Assembly (NCBI GenBank): GCA_035693785.1
Contig: DASSFZ010000285.1
Span: forward strand, 1-18,794
Origin: DASSFZ01 sp035693785
GTDB lineage: Bacteria > Chloroflexota > Anaerolineae > Fen-1058
DNA length: 18,794 nucleotides
Direction of reading: 5' to 3'
Of the stretch, positions 1 through 7,641 are shown piece by piece. Position 1 is the stretch's first letter. Each line of letters opens with the position of its first letter. The notes under the pieces were generated by a model, which made no database searches, was not told the DNA's origin, and saw nothing but the letters and a program-made list of their open reading frames with translations. The translations under genes and the position numbers were made by a program.

Positions 1-815
1 GTCGCCGTGTGCGTGCTCGCCGGCTGGACGGTCGGAATGGTCGTCGGGGTCGCCGTGGATGGGGCAGCCGCGCCAGTCAGCGTCACGAGCCGGAAGTAAG
101 AGGCGACGACGCCGTTCGCGTCGCGATATTCGACGCGGATGCGGTGCTCGCCGTCGACGCTCGACAGCGTGAACGGAATCGTGCGCTGCCAGGGCTGCCA
201 GGCGACGGCGCTCAGGACTTCTCCTTCGCCAACGCGGATTTCGACGGCGCGTCCCATGGTTCCGCCCGAGCCGACCGGCTCAGCTTCCTCGTTGCTCAGC
301 GTCAGCGTGACGGCGGGGCTGTCCACCACGCTGCCCTGGTCGACGAAAAACGGTAGCACGCCCGGTCGTGCGCCGAACGTCAGCGTGTAGTACGTTCCGT
401 TCGCGCCCGCCGCCGCGCCGATCCCGACCTCACGGTAGCGCTCGTTGAGCAGGTTGTTCCGATGCACTGTCGAGCTCGTCCAGAAGGCCCATGCGTCGTC
501 GACCGTCGCGATCCCGCCGCCGTAGATGTTCTCACCCCAGGTGTAGCGCGGCGCGTAGCCCGCCGCGTCGATGCGCTGCTCGGGTGTCGATCCATCCGAG
601 CCGGTGTGGTCGACGTTGCCGGTATTCGCCATGTCCAGGCTGTGACGCTGGGCCGCTGCGTTGAGCGCATCGTTCAGCTCCAGAGGAGCCAGCCCGTTCT
701 GGCGGCGTAGCGCGTTGATGCGGTTCAGCAGATCCGACACGGCGTCGGACTGAGCCGAAGCCGCGATGGGCGCGGCGAACAGCGCGATGGCGCAGAGCAA
801 AGGGAAGAGGCGCAT
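1..815 (-). CDS. Secreted CAP/SCP-domain protein (3' end outside window)
   Basis: The reading frame is open from an ATG at 815 to the window edge: 271 codons, no stop reached, so the C-terminus is missing. It starts with a signal peptide (MRLFPLLCAIALFAAPIAAS, cleavage likely near ASAQS), followed by a CAP (cysteine-rich secretory protein family) domain at about residues 25-150. Recognisable family motifs are HSLDMA with a nearby DHTG, GENIYGG, and STVHRNNLLN followed by YREVGIG. The His and Glu residues in these motifs form the usual CAP cavity. A beta-rich region follows (about 155-250), then a Thr/Pro-rich linker (PSTATPTTIPTVQP) that suggests attachment to another exported domain beyond the edge. 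Bacterial CAP proteins are extracellular and mostly of unknown biochemical role. An ATG at 819 is out of frame and encodes an Arg-rich shadow. The domain call is firm; the function is unknown. Confidence 0.87.
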   Translation of the reverse strand, partial: MRLFPLLCAIALFAAPIAASAQSDAVSDLLNRINALRRQNGLAPLELNDALNAAAQRHSLDMANTGNVDHTGSDGSTPEQRIDAAGYAPRYTWGENIYGGGIATVDDAWAFWTSSTVHRNNLLNERYREVGIGAAAGANGTYYTLTFGARPGVLPFFVDQGSVVDSPAVTLTLSNEEAEPVGSGGTMGRAVEIRVGEGEVLSAVAWQPWQRTIPFTLSSVDGEHRIRVEYRDANGVVASYFRLVTLTGAAAPSTATPTTIPTVQPASTHTA

Positions 816-822
816 GCATCCA

Positions 823-828
823 ATTGTA
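823..828 (-). promoter_or_regulatory. Possible -10 element (TACAAT) for the CAP gene, leaderless spacing
   Basis: On the minus strand TACAAT lies 7 nt before the ATG at 815, so transcription would begin at or next to the start codon. No clear -35 box or Shine-Dalgarno sequence is visible. The 58-nt gap after the glycosylase gene leaves room for a separate promoter. Confidence 0.3.
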
Positions 829-873
829 TCACGGGCGGATGTCATCACCAGAACGGAGGCGCCAGTGGATGTG

Positions 874-1569
874 TCAGCGCGCCAACGCGCGAGCGTGCTG
901 GAAGATGCGATCGAACATGACGGGCGTGAGCAGTCCGGTCTGCGTGTTGCGCCGGCTGGGGTGATACGAAGCGATGAGGGTGTGAACGTGGCAGGTTTCG
1001 ACGCGGCACGTTGCGCCGTGGGCGAATCTCGGCCGAGGCGACAGCACCGAAGCGCCGACCGCTTCGAGCGCGCGGAGGGAGTTGTCGAACGCGATCCTCC
1101 CCAACGGGACGATCACGCGTGCCCTCTGGAGCAGGCGCAGCTCTTCAACCAGGTAAGGCCGGCAGTTGTGCAGCTCACCCGGTGTGGGCTTGTTGTCGGG
1201 CGGGGCGCAGCGTGTGGCTGCCGTGATGTACACGTCGGTCAGCTTCAAGCCATCGTCTCTCGACACAGACGTCGGCTGATTGGCCAGGCCGGTGCGATAC
1301 AGCGCACTGTAGAGGAAACTGCCGGATCGATCGCCGGTGAACATCCGGCCGGTGCGGTTTGCGCCGTGCGCCGCAGGCGCCAACCCGACGATCAGGATGC
1401 GCGCATTCGGGTCGCCCCAGCCGGGGACAGGCCTACCCCAGTAGGTTTGATCGCGGAAGGCGCGGCGTTTCTCCTGGGCGATGTTCGCGCAGTACGCTCT
1501 CAGGCGCGGACATTTCTCGCAGGCCATGATCGCCGTGTTCAGTTCGTTCCAGGGACGACCTTCACTCAC
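874..1569 (-). CDS. Family 5 (UDGb) uracil-DNA glycosylase
   Basis: This 231-aa protein closely resembles Thermus thermophilus TTUDGB (about 219 aa), a base-excision-repair enzyme that removes uracil, and in some homologues hypoxanthine, from DNA. The family 5 motif GLAPAAHGANRTGRMFTGD is at residues 62-80 and the DNA-intercalation motif SYHPSRRNTQTG at 201-212. Four cysteines (C17, C20, C121, C136) sit where the family binds a [4Fe-4S] cluster. I chose the GTG at 1569 because it places the N-terminus about 16 residues before the first cluster cysteine, as in homologues. It overlaps the end of the upstream protease gene by 8 nt (GGTGAGTGA), which suggests translational coupling. The open frame further upstream (to 1767) is an Arg-rich shadow of the protease gene. 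An ATG at 1527 is possible but would start only two residues before the first cluster cysteine. Confidence 0.93.
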   Translation of the reverse strand: MSEGRPWNELNTAIMACEKCPRLRAYCANIAQEKRRAFRDQTYWGRPVPGWGDPNARILIVGLAPAAHGANRTGRMFTGDRSGSFLYSALYRTGLANQPTSVSRDDGLKLTDVYITAATRCAPPDNKPTPGELHNCRPYLVEELRLLQRARVIVPLGRIAFDNSLRALEAVGASVLSPRPRFAHGATCRVETCHVHTLIASYHPSRRNTQTGLLTPVMFDRIFQHARALAR

Positions 1570-2695
1570 CGCTCGCCCGGGCCATCGCGATGCGCTTGCC
1601 GAGCGCTGGATGTGAATAGAAAAGGAACTCCACCCACGGCTCGGGATCGACTTCGGCCAGGTTCTGATTGGCCAGGCGGGTGAGCGCGGAGGCGTACGCC
1701 GGGCCGTTGCCGGTCGCGCGCAGCGCGTACTCGTCGGCGCGGCGCTCGCGCCAACGCGAATAGGCATTGCCCAGCGGCATTGTGATCAGCCCGTAGGCGC
1801 CCATCACCAACGCGAAGAGCGGCAGCGCGGCGACGTCGGCCGGGCCTCCGAACCCGAACGCCGCCACGCCCCAATTGAGCGCAAGCGAAGCCAGGTACAG
1901 CCCGCCGACGGTGAGCGCCGTCTCGACAAGGATGCCGAGCGGGATGTCTTTGTTGACGTGATGCCCAAGCTCGTGCGCCAGGACGGTCTCGATCTCGTCG
2001 GGCGTGAATCCTTCGATGAGCGTATCGCCGAGGACGATGCGGCGCGTGTTGCCGAGTCCCATCAGCGCAGCGTTAGCCGCTTTCGTGCGGCGGCTCATGT
2101 CGAACTTGAACACGCCGCGCACCTTCGTGTTCGCGCGCCCCGCCAGCCGGATCAGGCGCTGGGCGAGATCGGCGTGTTCTTCGCCGAGCGGGACAAACTT
2201 GAAGAACAGCGGCGCGATGAGGATCGGCGCCAGGTTGGCCAGGACGACGTTGAACAGCAGCAGCAGCCCGGCCGCCCACAGCCACCACGTCTCCGGCGCG
2301 GCGCGCAGCACTGCGTACACGACTTCGAGGATCAGCCCGCCGAGAATCGCGCCCAGCGAGAGGATCTTGACCTGATCGCCGATCCAACCCTTGCGCGTTT
2401 GCGCCGAAAGACCGAATCGATGCGGCAGGACGAAGCCAGAGGTGTACGAGAGCGGAAGGTTGATGAGGTAGTAGATGCCGCCGAAGACAGCGCCGAATAG
2501 GGCGACCAGTAGCCAGTTATCAGTTGTCACTGTGAGGAGTGACGCCTTCAGTGAAGTAGACCAGCCGAGGATCAGCCAGGCCAGCGCATACGCGCCGCCG
2601 ATGAGGACGTCGACCAGGAACAGCCGGCGGCGGATGCGGGCGTAGATTTTGGCTTGCTGCTGGCGTTCGGGGTCGAGTTGAGACACGAACGCCAT
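1562..2695 (-). CDS. Integral-membrane M48 zinc metalloprotease (Ste24/HtpX-like)
   Basis: This 377-aa protease has a long N-terminal membrane region with hydrophobic segments at about 27-46, 60-80, 108-131 and 138-164. It includes the Ste24/CAAX-protease-like stretch YTSGFVLPHRFGLSAQT (84-100), typical of the Peptidase_M48_N region. The catalytic motif HELGHH is at 241-246 (zinc ligands H241 and H245, catalytic E242). The likely third ligand is E317 in ERRADEYA. Two more hydrophobic segments follow the motif (about 255-280 and 288-308). M48 proteases of this kind clip membrane or prenylated substrates or help with membrane-protein quality control; the substrate here is unknown. The ATG at 2695 lies 11 nt after the spoVR stop, so it is probably co-transcribed with the prkA cluster. 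It has no clear Shine-Dalgarno sequence. The frame continues upstream to 3181 without a stop, but that part is out of frame with spoVR and reads as Arg-rich nonsense. Confidence 0.93.
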   Translation of the reverse strand: MAFVSQLDPERQQQAKIYARIRRRLFLVDVLIGGAYALAWLILGWSTSLKASLLTVTTDNWLLVALFGAVFGGIYYLINLPLSYTSGFVLPHRFGLSAQTRKGWIGDQVKILSLGAILGGLILEVVYAVLRAAPETWWLWAAGLLLLFNVVLANLAPILIAPLFFKFVPLGEEHADLAQRLIRLAGRANTKVRGVFKFDMSRRTKAANAALMGLGNTRRIVLGDTLIEGFTPDEIETVLAHELGHHVNKDIPLGILVETALTVGGLYLASLALNWGVAAFGFGGPADVAALPLFALVMGAYGLITMPLGNAYSRWRERRADEYALRATGNGPAYASALTRLANQNLAEVDPEPWVEFLFYSHPALGKRIAMARASGE

Positions 2696-2706
2696 TGTAG
2701 CATGGA

Positions 2707-4182
2707 TCAGTTCAGATTGCGCCGTGCGCCGCCGTCCGGCCCGTGACTGAACAGCACCCGGCCCTCGTCTTCGACCTGCGTCTCGACGTGGACCGGCCGG
2801 CCCCAGAGCGTGTACAGATTGCGGAGCGTGTCCTGCGCGAACGGAACGTCGAGGTCGATCCCTTCGTGGCGATGGACGAGATACAGCTCGCCCCGGTTCT
2901 GATAGTTGCCGTCGGCGATCTCGACGATCGGCTGGCCGAAGTTGGTCAGTTGGAAGAGCAGGCGGCGCTTGATCTCCTGAAACTCGCGGCTGGCGATTTC
3001 GTATTGCCCGTCGTCTTCGTTGTAGTCGAATGTGAACAGCTGATGCTCGCGCGCGAAGTCTTCGGTCAGGAACTCGTCCATGAAGCCGATATCGTTGTAG
3101 ACACGGCGCACCTCGAACACCTTCTGCCGGCCCAGTCCCAGTTTCCGGTCCCACTCGCGGCGAGCCTGCATGCTCTCGCATGCCTCGTACTCCGGGCCGA
3201 ACGCGCCGCGATTCCAGCGGTCTTCGATGTCGCGGTATAGTTCGAGGCCCAACTTATAAGGGTTGAGGCGGCCGGGGTGGACGGCCACCGTGCCGGAATG
3301 GTGCTCCGCGTAGTCGATCAGTTCGTCCGGCTCCAGGGCGCGCTCGGTCATGATGCGGGTATGTGCAAAACTTGCCCACCCCTCATTCATGATCTTCGTC
3401 TGCCGCTGCGGCGCGAAGTAGTACGCCTCCTCGCGCACGATGTCGAGCACGTCATGCTGCCAGTTGTCCAGCGGCGCGTGTTCGAGCAGGAACAGCAGCA
3501 CGTCGCGCTCCGGCTCTTCGGGGAAGTGCTTGCGATGCTGCTCAGCCTCCTCCAACTGGCGCTGCTGCTCGGCCAGGAACTCCGGTGGATTGATATATGC
3601 GTCCATGTAGGCTTTGGCGGGCAGCTTGTGCACAGTCTTCGGCTCTTCATCCTCAGATGACGGCAGAGGGCGACGGCGAATGCCGACCGAATGAATGTCG
3701 ATCAGGTTGTCGAGCGAGAGGCACGCGTCCAGGAAATCCTCGACACAGTCCAGCCCGTGCCGCTCCACGTGCCGGCGGATGCGCGCCGCGTGGTTCGCCA
3801 TCTCGTCGAGCATTCTGCGGTTGGTGTGCGCGAACCACAGGTTATTCTTGAAGAAATCGGAATGGCCGAATACGTGCGCCATGACCAGCTTCTGATCCAC
3901 GCGCTGGTTGCTGGCCAGCAGGTAGGCGTAGCATGGATTGGTGTTGATCACCATCTCGTAGATGCGGTGCAGGCCGTAGGCGTACGATTTGGACAGGCGC
4001 TCGTATTCCATGCCGAAGCGCCAGTGCGGGTAACGCGTGGGGAACCCGTCGTAGGCGGCCACCTGGTTCATCATCCGGTAGTCGAGCATCTCGAAGCGAA
4101 CCTCGAAGAAGTCGAGGCCGAATTCGCGGGCGTAGCCTTCGATGGTGGTTTGGAGTTGCTGAAGATCGGGAGAGAGAGACAT
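2707..4182 (-). CDS. spoVR: SpoVR family protein
   Basis: This 491-aa protein has the usual length for SpoVR/YcgB. Family signatures include HVFGHSDFFKNNLWF (103-117), HTNRRMLDEMANHA (119-132), MNEGWASFAHTRIM (265-278) and HSGTVAVHPGRLNPYKLGLE (295-314). The many conserved His, Glu and Asn residues suggest a metal or ligand site, but the biochemical activity of the family is not settled. In Bacillus SpoVR is linked to spore cortex formation; in enterobacteria (YcgB) it is a stationary-phase gene that co-occurs with yeaG-yeaH. Here it lies directly downstream of the DUF444 gene, separated only by an inverted repeat. I see no Shine-Dalgarno sequence before the ATG at 4182: the hairpin arm ends 8 nt upstream of it. 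An Asp/Glu-rich insertion at about 176-182 and an acidic coiled stretch at 203-224 are less conserved parts. Confidence 0.96.
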   Translation of the reverse strand: MSLSPDLQQLQTTIEGYAREFGLDFFEVRFEMLDYRMMNQVAAYDGFPTRYPHWRFGMEYERLSKSYAYGLHRIYEMVINTNPCYAYLLASNQRVDQKLVMAHVFGHSDFFKNNLWFAHTNRRMLDEMANHAARIRRHVERHGLDCVEDFLDACLSLDNLIDIHSVGIRRRPLPSSEDEEPKTVHKLPAKAYMDAYINPPEFLAEQQRQLEEAEQHRKHFPEEPERDVLLFLLEHAPLDNWQHDVLDIVREEAYYFAPQRQTKIMNEGWASFAHTRIMTERALEPDELIDYAEHHSGTVAVHPGRLNPYKLGLELYRDIEDRWNRGAFGPEYEACESMQARREWDRKLGLGRQKVFEVRRVYNDIGFMDEFLTEDFAREHQLFTFDYNEDDGQYEIASREFQEIKRRLLFQLTNFGQPIVEIADGNYQNRGELYLVHRHEGIDLDVPFAQDTLRNLYTLWGRPVHVETQVEDEGRVLFSHGPDGGARRNLN

Positions 4183-4190
4183 GGCTGTTG

Positions 4191-4242
4191 CGTAAAACGT
4201 AAAGCGTAAAACGTAATTACGTTTTACGCTTCACGCTTTACG
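4191..4242 (-). repeat. Near-perfect inverted repeat (26-nt arms) between yeaH and spoVR
   Basis: The left arm is 4191-4216 and the right arm 4217-4242, and 24 of 26 positions match. The centre is the palindrome ACGTAATTACGT. Each arm is a run of CGTAAAACGTAAAGCG-type units. In the minus-strand transcript both non-matching positions become G-U wobbles, so the RNA could pair along almost the whole length with only a minimal turn. It begins one base after the yeaH stop and ends 8 nt before the spoVR ATG. A related hairpin fills the prkA/yeaH junction. Confidence 0.9.
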
Positions 4243-4243
4243 T

Positions 4244-5338
4244 TCACACACCCTTTCCCAGAAATGTTTTGATGGCCTCGTAAATGTCGTCGTCGTCGTC
4301 GATGGCGGCCGTGGCGAGCTTTTCGTCGTCCACGTCGTCGAGCGTGTCCATGAACTTGCGCCCGGACGAGCTTTGAACCTCGCCGTAGCAGAACAGGTTC
4401 GTCTTCGGCAGCAGATCGTGCCCCAGCAGCGCGATGCACCGCTCGTCGTCGTCGTCCCCGTAGTTCTCGCCGTCGGAGAAGTGCAGGGCATACAGGTTCC
4501 AGTCTTCGACCGGGTAATCCCGGCGCATGATGTCGCGGCACAATTCGTAGGCGGAAGAAATGCGCGTGCCGCCGCTCTCGCGCACATGGTAGAACGTGTG
4601 CTGGTCCACCTCGTGCGCGACGGCGTCGTGGACGATATAGCGGGTCACCAGATTCTTGTAGTGCGCGCGCAGCCAGGTATCGATCCAGAAGGCGGTCAGC
4701 CGCACCAGGTGCTTCTTGCGATTGGTCATGCTGCCTGACACGTCCATCATGTAGATCACCGCCGCGTTGCTATTCGGGCGCGGGTAGACCTTCCACGAGC
4801 GGTAGCGTTTGTCGTCGCGGATGGGCAGGATGGCCGGGCGGTCGTAATTGTACGTGCCGGAGATCATCTGCCGTTTGAGCGCCTCGCGGTACGTGCGCTT
4901 GAAATGTCGCAGGCCCTCCGGGCCGACGCGCCGAATGCCAGTGTAGCGAGTGACTTCGCCGTCGACGTTGTTCTTGCTCCTGGGCTGGATGCGCGGCAGC
5001 TCAAGTTCTTCGCCTAACAGCTCGACCAGCTCTTGCAGCGTCAACTCGACTTCGAGGATATGCGCGCCGGGCTGATCGCCGGCCTTGCCATTGCCGTCGC
5101 CCGGCTCGCCCGGGCCGAGCGGCGTGCCGATATCGCCCGGCCCCTGCCCGACGCCGCCCTGCCGACCGCCAAACCGGAAGTGCGGCAGCTCGATCTCGGG
5201 GATAGGAATACTCACCAGGTCTTTCCCCTGGCGGCCGATCAATTCGCCGTTGGAGATGTACTTGCGCAAGTTTTGCTTGATCTTGCCGCGCACGATCTGC
5301 CGGAAGCGGCTGGTGTCTTGCTCGATGGAGAGTATCAT
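4244..5338 (-). CDS. yeaH: DUF444 / YeaH-YhbH family vWA-like protein
   Basis: This 364-aa protein belongs to the DUF444 family (E. coli YeaH, Bacillus YhbH). The N-terminus (1-60) has the family pattern RFRQIVRGKIKQNLRKYI and IPIPEIELPHFRFG. A Gly/Pro-rich linker (about 57-90) leads to a von Willebrand A-like domain whose metal-ion (MIDAS) motif DVSGSM is at 199-204. The C-terminus is very acidic (runs of Asp around 340-350). Family members work with the PrkA/YeaG protein and SpoVR in stationary-phase or starvation responses; the exact role, perhaps as an adaptor for the AAA+ partner by analogy with MoxR/vWA pairs, is an inference. The ATG at 5338 has an AGGA at 5347-5350, 8 nt upstream. The gene order prkA-yeaH-spoVR matches the conserved trio. 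Confidence 0.95.
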   Translation of the reverse strand: MILSIEQDTSRFRQIVRGKIKQNLRKYISNGELIGRQGKDLVSIPIPEIELPHFRFGGRQGGVGQGPGDIGTPLGPGEPGDGNGKAGDQPGAHILEVELTLQELVELLGEELELPRIQPRSKNNVDGEVTRYTGIRRVGPEGLRHFKRTYREALKRQMISGTYNYDRPAILPIRDDKRYRSWKVYPRPNSNAAVIYMMDVSGSMTNRKKHLVRLTAFWIDTWLRAHYKNLVTRYIVHDAVAHEVDQHTFYHVRESGGTRISSAYELCRDIMRRDYPVEDWNLYALHFSDGENYGDDDDERCIALLGHDLLPKTNLFCYGEVQSSSGRKFMDTLDDVDDEKLATAAIDDDDDIYEAIKTFLGKGV

Positions 5339-5361
5339 GGCTGTATTCCTGAAGATAAAAT

Positions 5362-5417
5362 CGTAAAACGTGAAACGTAAAACGTCACAATTTACGTTTT
5401 ACTCTTTACGTTTTACT
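5362..5417 (-). repeat. Inverted repeat between prkA and yeaH, same unit as 4191-4242
   Basis: The arms 5362-5385 and 5394-5417 match at 20 of 24 positions around an 8-nt loop. They consist of repeated CGTAAAACGTGAAACG-type units, and further copies of the unit run on to the prkA stop at 5427. The stem is less regular than the one at 4191-4242. It lies between the prkA stop and the yeaH ribosome-binding site. Confidence 0.8.
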
Positions 5418-5426
5418 CGTTACGTT

Positions 5427-7466
5427 TCACTTCCGGGCTGTGTCGCCCCGGGCGAAAATGCTGGCGACGTAGTTGAGCACGTCCGTCGCGCACACGTCGC
5501 AGTAGCCCATGTTCTTGATCATGCGGCTCTTGACGACCTCGATCTTCTCCTGCGTCTCGCTGTCGATCACGTTGGATACCAGACTGGTCAGCTTGATGGA
5601 ATCCTTTTGATCCTCGAACAGCTTGAGCTCGAGCGCGCGGCGCAGACGATCGTTCGAGTCCCAGGAGAACGTCTTGCCCTCGATCGCCAGCGCGCCAATG
5701 TAATTCATGATCTCACGCCGAAAGTCGTCCTTGCGGCTCTCGGGGATTTCGATCTTTTCTTCGATCGAGCGCATCAGTCGCTCGTCCGGCGGCTCGTCCT
5801 GCCCGGTGTACGGGTTGCGCACCTTTTGCTTCTGGGTGTAAGCCTTGATATTGTCGATGTAGTTGGCAGCCAGGCGCTTGATGGCAGCCTCGTCGGCCGT
5901 GATGGCGCGCTGCACTTCGTTCTTGACGATCTCGTCGTACTCCGCGCGCGCCACGGCCAGCAGCTCGCGGAAGTGCTTGCGCTGCTCCTCGCTCGTGATC
6001 AGCGAGTGGTGTTTGAGGCCACCCTCCAGCTCGCGCATGAGCAGGAAGGGGTTGACGCAGGTGCGGCTCTGATCGCTGACCAGCGCGTTGGACAGCTTGT
6101 CCTGGATGTAGCGCGGCGAGATGCCGAGCATGCCTTCTTGCTTGGCTTCGGCCTGCAGCTCCAGCACGCTGTCTTCGGTGAAGCCGGGCAGCGAGCGGCC
6201 GTCGTACAGCTTCAGCTTCTGGAGCAGCGTCAGCCCGGCGTGCTTGGGTTCCTCCAGCCGGGTCAGCACCGCCCACAGCGCGGCGATCTCCAGCGTGTGC
6301 GGCGCGATGTGCTTGCCGACGACGCGCCGATCGTTGAAGTCGCGCTCGTAAATCTTCACTTCGTCGCTGTAGCGGATGACGTAAGGAATGTCGATCTTGA
6401 GCGTGCGGTCGCGCATCGCCTCCATGTACTCGTTGCTCAGCAAGCGGCGGTATTCGGCCTCGTTCGTGTGGCCCAAGATCACTTCGTCGATGTCTGTGTG
6501 CGCAAACTTCTTGGGCTTGATCTTGTGCTCCTGCGAGGCGGTAAGCAGGTCGTAGAGGAAAGCCACGTCGAGCTTGAGGATTTCAATGAATTCGACGAGT
6601 CCGCGATTGGCAATGTTCAGCTCGCCGTCGAAATTGAAGGCGCGCGGATCAGAATCCGATCCGTATTCGGCGATCTTGCGGTAGTTGATGTCGCCGGTCA
6701 GCTCGGTCGAGTCCTGATTCTTCTCATCCTTGGGCTGGAAGGTGCCGATGCCCACCCGATCTTTCTCCGTCAGCAGCAGCCGCTTGACGCGCGCCTGGCG
6801 GACGACGTCGAGCCAGTTGCCGCCAGACTTCTCCAGAAGGCGGTTGTACATGTAACGGCAGGCCGGGCACAGATCGCCCTCAATTTCGATCCGATCTAGC
6901 TCGCCGTGCCCCCCGTTGATATCCTCCAGCACGGCCGGCCGGAATTCCAGAGGAACCAGGTGCAGCGGCTCCTCGTGCATCGGGCAATCCATCCGATCGC
7001 CGTCGTCGGGCAGCCAGTAGAAGGAGTACAGGCGGCCGGCATCGGTTCGCGTGTAGGCCTCCAGTCCCTTCTTGAGCAGGCGGACGACCGTGCTCTTGGC
7101 CGTGCCGACCGGGCCGTGCAGCAGCATCACGCGCCGCTCGGTCCCGTAGTGGCGCGCCGCCGATTGGAAGATGCGCCCTAGCTCCATCAGCGGCTTGTCG
7201 AGGCCGAAGACGGCATCTTTGCCGTTCTCGAAGGGGTCGTCGAAGAAACGATAGTGGACGAGCGTCTCGCGGTTGCGCGTGTATTCATCGTAACCATAAG
7301 AGACGATCATGTCGTAAATACGCTGGAAGGCCGTGCGCGCGACTTTGGGATCGTTTCGCACGATTTGGAGGTAATCCTCGAAACTGCCTTCCCAGTGAAG
7401 GCTGCGAAATCCGGTCGTGTCCTGCATCTGCTCGATCTTGGCCAGAAGCGTGTTGCCTGTATCCAT
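5427..7466 (-). CDS. prkA: PrkA family AAA+ serine protein kinase/protease
   Basis: This 679-aa protein has full PrkA/YeaG length. The AAA+ Walker A motif GPVGTAKST is at 118-126. A Walker B/ANRGLVEFIE region is at about 286-295 and the sensor-like ILGHTNEAEYRRLL at about 335. Cysteines at 161, 200 and 203 (DCPMHEE and CPACR) could bind metal. The C-terminal PrkA domain ends with YCDVCATDVLNYV. PrkA was described as a serine kinase; later work on Bacillus PrkA reports Lon-like ATP-dependent protease activity, and YeaG in E. coli acts in nitrogen starvation. The ATG at 7466 is supported by a strong AGGAGG at 7473-7478, 6 nt upstream. A TTG at 7481 would put that Shine-Dalgarno sequence inside the gene. 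It is the first gene of the minus-strand cluster, downstream of an ECF sigma/anti-sigma pair. Confidence 0.97.
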   Translation of the reverse strand: MDTGNTLLAKIEQMQDTTGFRSLHWEGSFEDYLQIVRNDPKVARTAFQRIYDMIVSYGYDEYTRNRETLVHYRFFDDPFENGKDAVFGLDKPLMELGRIFQSAARHYGTERRVMLLHGPVGTAKSTVVRLLKKGLEAYTRTDAGRLYSFYWLPDDGDRMDCPMHEEPLHLVPLEFRPAVLEDINGGHGELDRIEIEGDLCPACRYMYNRLLEKSGGNWLDVVRQARVKRLLLTEKDRVGIGTFQPKDEKNQDSTELTGDINYRKIAEYGSDSDPRAFNFDGELNIANRGLVEFIEILKLDVAFLYDLLTASQEHKIKPKKFAHTDIDEVILGHTNEAEYRRLLSNEYMEAMRDRTLKIDIPYVIRYSDEVKIYERDFNDRRVVGKHIAPHTLEIAALWAVLTRLEEPKHAGLTLLQKLKLYDGRSLPGFTEDSVLELQAEAKQEGMLGISPRYIQDKLSNALVSDQSRTCVNPFLLMRELEGGLKHHSLITSEEQRKHFRELLAVARAEYDEIVKNEVQRAITADEAAIKRLAANYIDNIKAYTQKQKVRNPYTGQDEPPDERLMRSIEEKIEIPESRKDDFRREIMNYIGALAIEGKTFSWDSNDRLRRALELKLFEDQKDSIKLTSLVSNVIDSETQEKIEVVKSRMIKNMGYCDVCATDVLNYVASIFARGDTARK

Positions 7467-7472
7467 TGCCTG

Positions 7473-7478
7473 CCTCCT
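7473..7478 (-). promoter_or_regulatory. Strong Shine-Dalgarno sequence of prkA
   Basis: AGGAGG on the minus strand, 6 nt before the ATG at 7466. It decides the start in favour of this ATG over the in-frame TTG at 7481. Confidence 0.85.
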
Positions 7479-7515
7479 CAACCCGCGTCGCTGCTGTTGA
7501 GAGGTGGGACGTTGC

Positions 7516-7542
7516 GATACGATTTGTTCTTACGTGACGTTC
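7516..7542 (-). promoter_or_regulatory. Weak ECF-like promoter candidate for prkA
   Basis: On the minus strand GAAC (7542-7539) and CGTATC (7521-7516) are separated by 17 nt, loosely like ECF sigma promoters (-35 GAAC, -10 CGT). It is in the right place, about 50 nt before the prkA start and beyond the terminator-like hairpin. The motif is short and could be chance. Confidence 0.2.
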
Positions 7543-7588
7543 GTTGGGGTTGTGTAAGTAATTGGTGTGGGATATTTGGGCCAACAAC

Positions 7589-7616
7589 AAAACCCGGTTC
7601 CTTCCTAGAAACCGGG
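7589..7616 (-). terminator. Terminator-like hairpin after the sigma/anti-sigma operon
   Basis: CCCGGTT (7593-7599) pairs with AACCGGG (7610-7616) around a 10-nt loop. On the minus strand the stem is followed by TTTTGTTG, as in an intrinsic terminator that would separate the anti-sigma gene from prkA. The stem is only 7 bp. The sequence also resembles a short AACCGGGTT-type palindrome that I recall as dispersed in cyanobacterial and Chloroflexota genomes, so it may be a repeat. Confidence 0.5.
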
Positions 7617-7641
7617 CTTCTTATCTTGACAATCCCAAAGA

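Noticed and set aside
2696..3181. Upstream extension of the M48 protease frame to 3181
   Set aside because: It overlaps spoVR in another frame and reads as Arg/Pro-rich nonsense; protease homology begins at the ATG at 2695.
4191..4242. CRISPR-like or phage attachment interpretation of the GTAAAACG repeats
   Set aside because: The units are contiguous with no spacers and no integrase or cas gene is nearby; a hairpin repeat explains them.
5370..6899. 509-codon open frame on the plus strand opposite prkA
   Set aside because: It is antisense to a well-recognised gene, has repetitive Leu/Val/Arg composition with no domain, and is explained by high-GC codon bias.
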